Below are positions 22,563-34,773 of a stretch of DNA of 64,000 nt, piece after piece. The DNA is from Branchiostoma floridae (taxonomy: Eukaryota; Chordata; Leptocardii; Amphioxiformes; Branchiostomatidae): the NCBI RefSeq assembly GCF_000003815.2, contig NC_049980.1:30509553-30573552 (forward strand), written 5' to 3'. Both the position numbers and the translations under genes were made by a program. Every line of letters begins with the position of its first letter. The first letter of the stretch is position 1. The notes under the pieces were generated by a model that worked only from the letters and a program-made list of their open reading frames with translations, was not told where the DNA came from and ran no database searches.

Positions 22563-22975
22563 AGGCTACCAGACGTACCGGTATGGCGGCTGTCCTCCGT
22601 GACTGACGCGAAAGAGAAGGATATCAAGACTTGAAGCTGGGGCGTCCTGGCAGTTCTGACATGTCGACTAGATTTTCCCCTGCTCTTGGCCCTTTATAGA
22701 GAGACCTAGTACAGTAGGTGGTCTCAGTACAATAGGTCATTTGTCCCTAAAATATGCACGGTGTCTGCCGTCTGGGACATTGTTGCACGAAGAGAACACA
22801 ATTATCAGGGTATTGTTTTATACGTGGGAAACGCGTGAGTCATTTTCGGTCTTTTCAACAAATATAATGAGCCGGTGGGGTGTGAAAGTGTAACCATTGT
22901 GATATCAATGACAGGACTGGTATGATAGACATGACGTAAACTAGGCATTGTTAAAACTTGCGAAGCAGACGACTG

Positions 22976-23276
22976 TCACAAAATTGACACTGACTTTCGT
23001 TTTTCCCAACCACTTTCCACATTCTAAATAAATACCATCACAATCCATCCGGAAGTTCTATCAAAAGGTATGCTGACCACAAATACACAGAAATACACAA
23101 CACAACACACACACACGCACACGCACGCACACAATACACACATAATACACATACACACAATACACACATAATGATAATACACATACACGCAATACACACA
23201 TAATACACACACACACACATATAGACACATAGACACAGACACATCAATAACAATACCTCAATCTTTCATGGAGGTA
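22976..23276. repeat. 3' part of the 19181-20256 repeat family with expanded CA tract
   Basis: Shares TTTCCCAACC, CATTCTAAATAAATACCATC, GGTATGCTGACCACAAATAC and the end TCTTTCATGGAGGTAAC with the longer copy. The internal microsatellite (23085-23245) consists of CACACA/ATACACAC units. Confidence 0.65.
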
Positions 23277-23369
23277 ACAACATCAGACCTGATTTCATGT
23301 AAACGTAATTTACTAACAGCAACAAAAGCAAACCAAAAAAATGCAACATGTATTCGTTTAGTCACACTA

Positions 23370-26300
23370 TCATCTTCCCGTCAAATTGCTGAAGTGTCTC
23401 TGCATAGTCAAGATTTCTTTTTGCTTCTGTAAACAGATATCGGTTTGGTCGAACGTCATGAATTTAGAACTGCAGTGACGATCCCTCTGTGGTAGCATCA
23501 ACCCTGGTTCTGGCACGCGAAAAACACTGAAGGATTTTTGCACTGTTAACTTGTCACTTAGGTTTCTGCCGCTGGGTTGGAGATGTTCCAAACTCGGCAC
23601 GTCGGATTTGTACACGCAGAAAGTGTCGAAGTTGTTCTCCCACCAGAATCCCGTACCGGGGGCTATGTCAACGTCTGTCAACAAAGACGATTTGGTCGCA
23701 GATAAGTCAAACTGTTGGTACGGAATGGGGAAGTAGGCTTGGTTTGCTCGTTGCGTATTGAGTCTACATTTGTTCATGAAGTCGGGACTTATTGTGGCGT
23801 GCATGTCTAGAACACAGAGTAAGGAGTCAGGGTCCGAAACTGCTCTTACACCGAGCTCGATTCCTCGTGCGTACGAAAACGATTCCGATTTCACGTTGAT
23901 TACTTTGATGGTAAAATCCGCATATTTCTTCTCGTATGGAGAAAGTAACTGGTGTAACCTGTTAAACTTCTTTGTTACGCCAAAATTAACTATCGTTAGG
24001 GCGACTTCATTCCCATCACTGACGGTCAAGCAGGAGCTTTCAAACATTTGCAGAAACTCCTCGAGGTGTTGCGAATTTTCCAACACTGGCACGACGAAGT
24101 TCACTCTTTCTTTGTGGCCTACTGTTGCAGATACCGTACGAAGATTTCCGTACGGTCTCTGTACGTCCACGAAATGCGAAGCCGCAAAATCGCCGTCTGA
24201 TTCCTCGTACTCTAGTCTATACTCGATGCCCGTGACGGGGTGGTATCTCTGAAAGACAGCTTTCAGTTTAGTTTCTATCATAGCCTCAGCCCTTAGAGCT
24301 TCTACAGAAAGCTGCACAACATCGCCAAGACTTGGTAAGATATCGGCAAGATGTTCCTCTTCTTCACTGTCCTCATAAATCAGTTGCCAGGGAACGACAT
24401 CAGGTGATTTGGATTTATCCTGGTCGCCGAGCAGTAGTTTGACATCCCCGTGGGGCCCTGTCGTGGCAATGAGCCTGTTGAGGCGGTAAATTCTGTCCTC
24501 CAAGTCTTTGTGATTTCTGGAAATGAGATATTACAAAAAAGTTGAAAGAGTGCGCTAATGGTAGGTCTTTCCTTTCAACAGCAATTTGGAAGTCGCACAA
24601 CAGAATTGAACAGAGCATTTATCTGCGGACAGTCAGAGCTCGGACCTAGTCTATATCTGCAGTTCATACATATTTTCAAAGGGGGCATGATCGACTGAGC
24701 CCAGCTACAACGAACACTAGTGTATTAGCATTATGTATAACGTTGTCTTCTTCAAAATAACAAATCAAGCCTTTGCATTAACCTCACACACGCGTGCACA
24801 CAGACAAATATCTAGCTGTCTCAAATCACAGGAGTCTGGTTCTTTATCGATATTGAACACGTTTCTTCGTAACAGATTGCAAGAGAAGAACCTACAATAA
24901 CTTGTCCTGTATCCTCCTGATGACGTAGCTCTGGTGAAGTCTAAACATCGTCTCCAGCCGGCCCACGGGATGGAGCGTGACGGAGGACGCTACAAACTGC
25001 TTTCCGTCCAGGTCTCCGTCGAAGTCTTCCGAGTCCCCGAGTTTGTGAAATAACCTCTTCGACTGAAGGAAGTACAAGAAACAAACAAATTTTGTGTGTT
25101 TATTACCGAACATAACTTTCATCAGAATGTTTCGGACAGAATAAGGTAAAGAAAATTACCCGACTTCCCTCCTTTGTAAAATAGCAACTACATGTATAAT
25201 ATGATGATGGATTTGTTATATTAAATATAACTTTGAAAGTGTCAATAGCTCTGGCAATACGTGGTGTATGCATAAATTTCTTGGTTAAGGTCATAGCTCC
25301 AAAATAATTCGTGTTGCTTCGTGTTTGCTTGTTTGTCGGTTTGTTTATTCGTTTGTTTGTTTGTTTGTAAGCGATAACACTACAGGAAGCTGAGGAACAA
25401 GTTGATACCTCTGCACTTGTAGTACAGTTGGTGGCAGTGGTCATCTGAAGGCACAAGGCCAGACTGTAAGCTGGGCTGGGATTGGCTGACAGTTTCGCAC
25501 AGCTGGTCACGTGAGTGCACAGTCCCTGCATGGCCTTCCTACTCAGCGCGACACCGGGCCCGAGCTCACAGTACTGGACTGCGGTGGGGTCGCCTGGGCC
25601 ACGTTTGCTGGAGCCTGGGAAAAGAAAAACGAAAAATAATTGAGTTTTAGGGACACAATGTAAACCACTCGTCAATAATACAAATCAAAGAAGAAATGAA
25701 AAACGCACGCACACTCTCTGTCACACACACACACACACACACACACAAACAAACAAACACACACACAAACACACACACACACACACACACACACGGGCAG
25801 ACACTGACACTGAAGCAAACCCACTTATGCATACACAAATACACACATGCATGCCCACGCATACACATACGCTCACCCACCCACAGACACAAACACACAT
25901 GCACAGGCAGACACAGACACACACTCACACAACGTGTCTTAAAGGCAATGTAGCTTACCCATGTAGATGACCTCCGAACTCTGTAGCCCATCCAACAGTA
26001 CGGTCAGGTTGTGCACATTGACGTAAGTGTTGTCCATAGTCAGCAGGAAGAACTTGAACTTGTCCAGGTGCACATAGCACATGTGCCGCAAGGCGGAGTA
26101 CATCTTCTGTCCCATGGTGCTACCTGAAGGAGTAGAAAATATTTTTTTAACTCACACTTTTGCATGATTCTATGCTATGAAGAAGTTGTCAGCTGTTTGA
26201 TTTTTCAAATTAGAAGTCTTTGCTTTAGCCCATCAAGTCCCTTCAATCATGTCCCTTCATATATTCTAGAAACATGGTCCATGCTAGAAACTTGTACAAG

Positions 26301-27260
26301 CCTGCAGTTCCAAATAAACCGCTAGATGGTGCAAGCCAACACAACTCAATCCCTTGCATAAAAGATGCTTACCACTAATGAATCGTGACCATAGCATGTT
26401 GGAAACCTAGGATACCCAAAACCTAAATTTCAAGTTCAGTACCACCTAAAGCCACTAGGAGGCCCATTCATAAATCAAACGTGTCCTTTGTTTACTAGTA
26501 TGTTGATACTTACCCGCATACCAAATATCAAAACCATCCAATAACTTTTTGAGCTATGCAAACAAACGAACACACAAACACGATCACAAACGCAACTGTG
26601 GACATAACATTCTTGACTGTGGTAGAAATTATATGAGCTTAATAATTAAGCCAGCCGGACAATGGTAAAACAAGTTTCGAAACACTGAAACAACAGTGCA
26701 ATGTATGTACTTTGATACCTCTAAAATGAAGATTATTTCCACTCACCAGTGACCCTTTGCACAGGCACACTTTCGTCCTCCTCTATGCTCTCCTCCATCC
26801 CCGCATAGAACGTCATGTCTCCCTCCGCCATCTCTGCTCCCCATGTCTTCATAACGCTCAACTGCTGTGTACTAGAAGGCACGCTCCAAGACGTCAGAAC
26901 CCCCACAAACACCGTTCTCCTGAGACTGAGTTCCTGAGACACCAAGTTGGGGATGTCGATGACTTGGATGGGGGCATCTCCTTGATATTTATTCTGCGGT
27001 GGAGTGTCTGTGGTTTCTATATTCTTTAAGGACCTATCCTCTAGAAATGAGTCCCTTTCGAGAGTTCTTGGCTGCGTGGCGTGTTGTTTATTGTTGTTGT
27101 TGTTGTTGACAGTAGGCTTGCTGTGTGGTTCTCTAAAACTGTTGTTGTAATGGGCGATGGTTGAGAGCAGATGCGGTGAGCCGATGATGAGGAGTGTTAC
27201 AGAGATTGTCACTCCCACCAGTAGGCCCACTAGGAACGATGTCAACTTTCCAACAGCCAT
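23370..27260 (-). CDS. Chondroitin synthase-family glycosyltransferase with degraded DxD motifs, 5 exons, complete
   Basis: Predicted type II Golgi membrane protein of 732 residues. Exons on the minus strand: 27260-26747, 26123-25959, 25614-25409, 25062-24896 and 24516-23370, all with GT/AG borders and consistent phases. Residues about 8-30 form a signal anchor (FLVGLLVGVTISVTLLIIG), followed by a poly-Asn stem. An N-terminal GT31-like and a C-terminal CHGN/GT7-like region match chondroitin sulfate synthases and polymerizing factors (GIEYRLEYE, VNFVVPV, NQAYFPIPYQQFD, GTGFWWENNF). The usual N-terminal DDD is T-M-D-N (about 200-203) and the C-terminal DVD is D-M-H (about 588-590), so catalysis at either site is doubtful. 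Like vertebrate CHPF it may be a partner subunit in the synthase complex. It is divergent from and head to head with the gene at 34774-44723. A distant but active enzyme cannot be excluded. Confidence 0.85.
25323..25372. repeat. (GTTT)n microsatellite in intron 3
   Basis: Interrupted GTTTGCTT / GTTTGTTT units between exons 25409-25614 and 24896-25062. Confidence 0.8.
25721..25930. repeat. CA-rich microsatellite in intron 2
   Basis: Long runs of CA with ACAAACAAAC interruptions, then degenerate ACACACATGCATGCCC-type units. Open frames across it are low-complexity artefacts. Confidence 0.9.
26225..26600. repeat. Degenerate copy of the 19181-20256 repeat in intron 1
   Basis: Shares GACCATAGCATGTT, the TACCxGCATACCAAATATC block and a terminal ACAxAC-rich tract with 20005-20210. 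Confidence 0.5.
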
Positions 27261-27820
27261 TCTGTGACGTTTGTGTGTGTAAATCTTGCTTCAGAAATAC
27301 CTGCTGGAATGAAGAATATAAACAACACGTTGTTGAAAGACCTATGTTGTACATTCATGACTCGAAGGGCAACAATACTACAAGCCGTACGTACGTGGTA
27401 TGAGTGAAGATACGTATAACAAATGCATACAGGAAAGTTTAGGCAACAATATTAATATACGTTTTAATTATCATTAGTATAACTTTAGAAGGACCCCAAA
27501 TAAATGTCCCTATCGTAGGACCGGAGTGACAAAAAACGTCAGTGTCTCATCATTTCTTTACACGCGACATGTACCAGTAAGCTGAGCCTTTACTTAGCCA
27601 ATGGGTAATCACAGAGTACAAATGTGATGTCCTTGTGTCAAACGAACGTGTTGAAATCCCGCAGGATCTGTTTGCATATCGGCTTTGCCTTGTTCCTAAG
27701 TACGTCATATATTGGTGGTCTTCTGCCGTGGGTAAACACTTGAAATGCCAGAGAACGATCATGACAGGAAATTAAGTTGTTGTGGATAGGATGTGGATAG
27801 CATTAGGGGAAATCTTATTC
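27261..27820. other. 5' flank of the minus-strand chondroitin-family gene
   Basis: No exon recognised. The promoter and 5' UTR of the minus-strand gene should lie here or farther right, but no TATA box or clear initiator context is evident. Confidence 0.35.
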
Positions 27821-27825
27821 TGGAG

Positions 27826-29231
27826 ATCATTACAAGATCTGGTGCCATAACCCTACAATCGGGGGCATTTAATGTTCAAAAGCGTAAAATATTGACATAA
27901 GCCAGACTTTTGAGCTATTTACATTGATTATTGATGACCTGTAGGGAACATGGTAGCCACTTTATATATACTATAAAATCATTTAAGGTGAACCGTGTGA
28001 GTGGCGGAATCTTTCATCTTACATTGCTGAAAGGACGACAATATTTAACACCAATAAAATCAATAATTTGTGGTATAATACCAAATCCCCAGATCAACTA
28101 GTATTAAGCTGGTTCGTACGTGTTTATCAAACAAATCTTAGTTGACCCACAACCGCCCTGTACTCCTGTCTGTTATTGATGAAAGCATTGTGGAAAATTG
28201 GGAGAACATTACTAGATCATGGTGCCATAATCCTACTGTGAAATATTGTTAGAAACAAGAGCTCTGAGATAGATAGTAACATCTATTATTAAGGATCTGT
28301 ACATTACCTGCTGGCCATTTTAGACAAACCATATGAGTGGCGGCATCATTCAATTTATGTTACTGAAAGACCACATTATTTCACGACCAAAAAAATCAAT
28401 AATATGTGGTAAGACACCAAATCTCCAGATCAACTAGTATTACTAGCTACCCCATAGCTGGTTCGTACGTGTTTATCAAACAAATCCTCGTTAACTCACA
28501 GCCACCTGTACCCCTGTCTGTTATGGAAGAAAGCAGCATGGGAAATTTGGGGTAAATTTACTAGATCTTGTGCCATAATCCTACGATAAGGACATTTAAT
28601 TGTGTTCTGTGAAATATTGTCAGAAACAAGAGCTTTGAGATAGATATTAACATCTATTATCAAGGATCTGTACAGTACCTGTTGGCCATTTTTTGGTAAA
28701 CCATATGAGTGGCGGTATCTTTTCATTTAAGTTACTGAAAAGACGTAATTATTTCACGCTCAAAAAAATCAATATGTGTAAGACACCAAATCCCCAGATC
28801 AACTAGTATTACTAGCTACCACATAGCTGGTACGTGTTTATAAAACAGTGTAACCCACAACCACCTGTACTCCTGATTGTTATGGATGAAAGCATTGTGG
28901 AAAATTTGGGGAACGCTATTTGATCTGGTGCTATCATCCTACGATAGGGACATTTGATTGTGTTCTGTGAAATATTATTGTCAGAAACAAGAGCTTTAGA
29001 TCTATTATGAAGGATCTGTCGCGTACCTGTTGGCCAATTTTACTGCAAACCATATGAGTGGTGGCATCTTTCAATTCACCTTACTGAAAGACCACATTAT
29101 TTCACGTCAAAAAAATCAATAATTCGTGGTAAGACACCAAATCCTCAGAGCAACTAGTATTACTAGTCATCCCCTAGCTGGTGTGTAGTGTTTCTAAAAC
29201 AGATCCACGTTAACCAACAACCGCCTGTACA
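27826..29231. repeat. Tandem array of about 370-bp units, roughly 3.8 copies
   Basis: Landmarks recur in order: AGATCxxGTGCCATAATCCTAC (27836, 28218, 28565, 28922), CATATGAGTGGCGGxATC-like (28000, 28329, 28704, 29050), CCAGATCAACTAGTATTA (28090, 28430, 28795, 29145) and CTGTACTCCTGTCTGTTATxGA. Copies differ by many substitutions and small indels. No ORF is conserved between units. Confidence 0.85.
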
Positions 29232-32200
29232 CCCAGTAGCGTACACGTTACATATTTGTGCGAAGTCTACGTAACCATTCTATTGAAGTAACGGTCACAC
29301 ATACATGTAAAACCCATAACGTGTATGAAACTGTCCAGTACACACGGGGAGGATACGTAAACACACCTTGGGTGTCTGGCTACCTGTGACGCCGGCCTCC
29401 CTTTGATGTAACCCGCCGGATAGGTGAGAGAGTAACGGTCATTCCGGCCACTGTCTCCAAGATGTCCTCGTGAAGAAACAACCCGTTTCTACCTGCTCGG
29501 GTTGTCGCCTGCCCAGGACATGCGCGCAAACGGGGACTCTACCATTCTTTGTCACCAGGGGGAGTTTTCTCGAACAAATATTCCGTCGTGCATTTTTTTT
29601 TACCAATTCTTCTCCTACGGAAGTATAATTCTCTACTGTTGTTTAAACTAAGGTAGCATTCTTGGAAAAAGAGTGTCAAAAATCACTTGTACAAGGATTT
29701 TTCTAACCTGTCCTCCCCCGGCCCATAGTTGGTCTCGCCTATTCCAACAGGTAGTTGGGGATTGATACCTGCTAAGTAAAGATGGCTCTCGCCGTAACCC
29801 GAACCTGTTTGCGTAACGGGACCTGAGCCAACACGACCCCGCACCTCAACCTGGAATTTCACGTAATTGTCACAACAAAGGTATGCCTAATGGGGCGTGG
29901 GGATGGACGAAACGGGGGGGTGCAACGTTTTGAAGAAAAAAATGTGTATACAAAGAGGAAACGCGCTCTAGTAAGGATTGATGTGATACTTCTCTGAGTA
30001 TAGTAGCTAAACGTGCGGCGCATTTCTGAGATGTTTCGGGTCATCAGTTTGTGTGGGTTCACCTGAGCAGAATGGGGTGTAGTCTCCAGCCCGACTTACA
30101 GATCCACCTGTCCGTGAGATGGTAGCGCCGAGCGGTGAGACAGTCAGAACCGACACAGTGTGGCACCAACACACCACAACACGCAGGGAAAATGCGGAGA
30201 ATCCTCTTAATGACTGACTGACGCGGGCTCGCTCAGTACGCGGAACATAAGGTGAGTTCGTAACCTTACGTCCATTGATGAGGGGAATGTTAGATTTCTC
30301 TTCTCTTTCGACCTCTCTTTCTTTCGCTCTTTCTCTGTGTATATATTTATATATGTATATCATCACGTTGTTTTCTTGGGAATTTTTGTTCAGTCATAGA
30401 TCGCTAGATCGGTGTTCTTATTTCAAGAAATCTTATTACTAAGCGCCACATTCTTGAAGGTGGAGTCGGTTCGGTCGGTTAGAGACTAGTGTGCATGTAC
30501 GTGCGGGATACAGTGAACTAAGCAGTTCTTCATACATCGCCATATTTCATGTGTTAAACACGTCTGTTTGCCAAGGCGGGGAAGTCGCTTGCACTCGTGT
30601 CGAGCATAGAAACGCACGTCCATTCAGCGGGTCACGGCGAACTGTGCAGCCCATGAATGATTCATTCATCGGGTGACAGGTAGAAATATGCGGCTGTTTG
30701 ATAGAAACCGGAGGTACAAAGTCTTAAAAACAGGACGTACATTGTCTGGGAAAGTTGAATTCGTTATTTCATGCGTTCAGACCCTTGCCTTAGTGCCTAG
30801 TGACTCACAGAGCAACAAGTTTCCTAGCTGTTTCAGTAGCAGTGTATAATTTTACATGGAGGGGTTGTTATATAGCCCATCACCTTTAACGTATTTAACT
30901 GTGAGTCTGTTACCAGTCGAGCTACATGGACATTCCTCAATAGTTGAATGACGTTTTTATCGAGAACGCCTGACCTACTCATGGCTTAACGTACGGACAT
31001 TTACCAAACGGCACAGGCCGGCCATGATATTATTTTGACAGAATGCTCACGTCTGTTTTGACCATAAAATATGTAAAAAAAAAAAACCTTCACACAGTAA
31101 GGTTTTGACTATTTACTTGTCGTGTTAGGGGCAATGGTCATAATTTGCAGTCACCATCGATTGATTTTTGATAGCTGCTAAATATATGCGATACCTGATA
31201 TATATATATATATATGATGACCGTAATGTATATTTGAACGTTTCCATGCTATTATGTTTACTAAGATAATGCAGATAACACAGTTTTACTGAACGTTATG
31301 CAAACGTTTCTACAACGACACCTTGCTAATAACGGGGGTGGGGTGGCTTTCAGAGCGTAGCCTCAAGGACAGCCTAATTAGCTATATTGGTCCGCAACCA
31401 CTGGCCGCTAATTGTTGTCAGAGTAACCACCGTTAGGAGTAACTAAAGCCAACAAGACTGGACTCCAGGCTATTCAGAACGTGCCACGGTTGCCAGGAGA
31501 TTGCCGGATCTTCGGGTGACACCTTTCGTCCTGCTTTGATTTTGACTGTACAAAATGTCTAAGGTTCTAGATTCAAATGCCACGCTGTCTTAGAAAAGAG
31601 TGAGTCGCTATTATAGGAAGCTTTATTAATACAACAAAAATTACAGTGAAGTTTGATGAATTGCAAACTAGAAATTCCAAAGCAATCTTTGCGTGAATTT
31701 CTAACATTTTGGTACAATCAGGTGAGGGTATAAGGTGTCATTTTGTGACCTAGGACCAGGCGGTAACGCTTGTTTTATCTCTGTAAGGACGTTATATACT
31801 TTTGTATAACGTCTTTGATCTCTGCATCAGGTCAAAGTTTGCCGCGGAGTGGCTGGAATTTTTATGAGGTCGATCTACAGGACAATGTGAGGTTAACTTG
31901 TTGAACCTGAGGTGAGGAGTCCATCAGATAAACACATTCCGACACGTTTTGGCACATATCTTAACGTGTTCACACTGGAAAAAAACGTAAAGGTGGCAAT
32001 TTTCAGTGATCGATCTTCATTCGGATGTAGAAAGGCAAATCGTAACGTTTTACAATTATTTTTATTTTTTTGAAATTGCAACAAGCAATACATGTTGAGG
32101 TTGGGTGCCATCGAACACACATACATCATACAGTGGAACATTTACATAAAATAAAGAAGTAGTACATCAAACTACAAGCATTGAAACGTTTCTCATCACG

Positions 32201-32600
32201 CCCCATTCCAATCAAACAGGAGTTTGAGAAACGTTACGATTTCGCATTTTTACATCTGCTTCGAGATCTACAACTTTTTAGAACTGCCTCCTATTTTACG
32301 CATATGTATGGCGGTATTAATTTTACTTTGGGGGGCAAAGTAGCAAGGCCATATGAAATCAACACTTGTGCTTCCCACATGGCAAGAAAATAGATATCAG
32401 ATTGTCATTTGATCAACTTTAATTCAACTCAAAGGTTAAAGTCTGAAGTATATATTTAACTTTATAAAATAGACGCGTGTAGACATGATCAATTTTTTTT
32501 ACACGGCAGCACCCTTTCTCACCTTTCCCACGTCCCGGGTGACATGCTACGTTAGCTTGTCTGTAACCTCTGAACGTGCCGAAAGGAAGGCGTAATGCCC
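29232..32600. other. Intergenic DNA between the divergent chondroitin-family genes
   Basis: No gene recognised. It contains a CT-rich tract (about 30299-30340), a TA run (31198-31216), a hairpin GACGTTATATAC / GTATAACGTC (31788-31813) and otherwise unique-looking sequence. Confidence 0.5.
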
Positions 32601-32608
32601 CTTAGGGT

Positions 32609-32892
32609 GGGTTCACACGTGCGTATATATTCAAGTCCGTATGAGGTCCATATAGAAGTATTAGCATCTACCAGGCTCCACAGGTTGCTGTAAAAATTGA
32701 AATTGGATAAATATAGCCAGAGTTAGCTGGTAGCAAACCGTACTTCTCGGACAGCTAACTCCCCTGGCATGTTATGTGTCTATATTTGTGCAGTTTCTAC
32801 AATATATCAGCGACCTGTGAAGCCTGGTAGGCAAAGAATTCCAAACAGACCACATACGGACTTGAGACTCAGTGTATACGCACGTGTGAACC
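32609..32892. mobile_element. MITE interrupted by a second MITE (nested)
   Basis: The outer element has ends GGTTCACACGTGCGTATA / TACGCACGTGTGAACC, with the inner pair CAAGTCCGTATG / CATACGGACTTG. The inner insertion, about 32667-32831, has CATCTACCAGGCTCCACAGG / CCTGTGAAGCCTGGTAGG ends and belongs with the CTACCAGGC family seen at 11752 and 22339. Confidence 0.75.
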
Positions 32893-34773
32893 TGGCTTTA
32901 CATTAGGGGTATGCGCAAACAAAGAAAATGACAACATGTCAATGAAGCACAAAAAGGCAATTAACTTGCCATGTCCTATACCCCAGAGATCGCATATAAA
33001 GATGCAGTTGCCTTGAACCTTCATTCCCATATGTGTGATTATCTTTAGGACAGGTGTATTATTTATAACCACATGCAGCGGACTCATTTATAATTCAACA
33101 TGGCACCTTAACAAAGGGACTCAAGAGTGATGACTGAGACTAAGCTGCAGGGATCGCCAATTGAGCATCCAACTGTTGCAAACTAATTGGTAAATTATAG
33201 GGACTGTCATGTTATATTTATGGCAAACGAAAGGGCTGGTGACACAATGTAAATGGTTCAGTTCATATTTCTTGTGTTTCATCAACTTTTTTCTCCTGTT
33301 CGCTTTTAATTTCTGTTAAGTATTACAGCCATTCTGGAAATAAAGAAATTGTTCCATTTGTTCTTCATCTAATACCAAACGAGTGATGACTTTGATCATA
33401 AAATAATGTTGTTTGTATCAGACATTTAAAAAACACTTTTCAGCTCAAATACTCTAAAAATTTTAGGCCCAAATTGTGCAGATAAACCATACAATAACCA
33501 GTATAGCTTTCGTATAACCTGATCTTTTAAATATGCACAAAAAGTGCAGTACTAGTGTTCTGTTTAACTGGTGGCAAATCACATTAGCTGTGAAAACTGA
33601 GTGTTACATTCCGGTTATACAAAGTGTTGAAGAACATGTTTTGTAATCTTAGATGGCAAGCTTACAAAATTACCAAAACATGAGAACAAAACAAATTACT
33701 AAACACGTTGACTGTGGAAAAAAGTCTGGCATTTTATAGCATGGGGCATGCAGCCATTCTCCCTATTCTTTGGGCTTAACTAGAGAACAACTGAACATCT
33801 CCATAGCATGTTTCACCATTGACTTGAAAAGTAACTTTCTTAAGTGTTTGCTCTAACCTTGTTTTCAGGGTGTGAATAGGCCGATGTAAAGCGGAGCCCC
33901 CCAGGTCGCCCAAGTGGTGCAATATTTCACTCACCTATGACCTTTGTCCCGACCTTACATCGGGGCTTAAACCACGGACAAAAGAAGATGAAAACTAGCT
34001 GGAAGGACTTGTGTTTCCAAGGGGGCAATGACAACAGTTCTCCCTCAACAACGTTATTCATCAACAGAAATGCGTTACTTAGATTATACAGTTACTGTAG
34101 CTAATAAGCTTTCTTTGAAAATCCTCTATGTACTCGTTCATAGCATCATGAAGTGTATTGCATGGTGGGGTATCACTGGTCATAATGCAAGCCGGCATAT
34201 GTGTATAGCCTGACAATGATAAGTGTTAAGTGTTGATCTGAAATGTCACTGCAAAATTTGTCACTATCTGTTGTGTTAACTTGTAACATTATGTTTGATA
34301 CATTGTGTAGCACATATTTTTGAGGAACAGTAGACCTCCAGACATTTTCAAAATTGCAAAACAGAGACTAATAGAGTAGAGGATGAAAAAGAGCAGCAAT
34401 GCTCAAATCAAATATCATCTGAGTGTATTATTGAATGCACAGTGGCACCTGGTCTTAAAAGAAAGGTTGCTTGAAGTACAGAGTGATTGTTTTTGCATAG
34501 AACAATTTTCCACATGCATAGAACAGACAGTTGGGACATTTCTAACATACAAAGCATGGCAAAGTACATTTATAGCTCGTTTATTTATTTAGATAAACAA
34601 AAAATAACAGCACACAAAAGGACCACAGGGGTTAAGTGAAGCAATTCACAAAGACGTTTTATTGCACCCAGGTCACGAGTGTAAAAAAACAACAGATGGT
34701 AAAATGTTTCTGATTCCTAACCAATTTGTCAACAGGTTGTCTGCAGCGAACCATGCATGACTTACAATGAGCG
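32893..34773. other. 5' flank of the CHPF-like gene
   Basis: No exon or element recognised. Non-coding 5' exons of the plus-strand gene are possible, but nothing in the sequence identifies them. Confidence 0.4.

Larger units (their letters stand above)
15440..22950. repeat. Segmental duplication, copy B (expanded by insertions)
   Basis: This is the second copy of the block at 8150-13250, in the same orientation and order. It is longer because it contains additional material: a palindrome at 16076-16281, a local duplication (17000-17480 against 18810-19160 and 20262-20370), an element of about 1.08 kb at 19181-20256, MITEs at 18499 and 21604, and an insertion at 22143-22562. Confidence 0.8.

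Noticed and set aside
25647-25991. Cys/Val-rich ORFs over the CA repeat
   Set aside because: Low-complexity translation of a dinucleotide microsatellite inside an intron; the same applies to 23024-23253.
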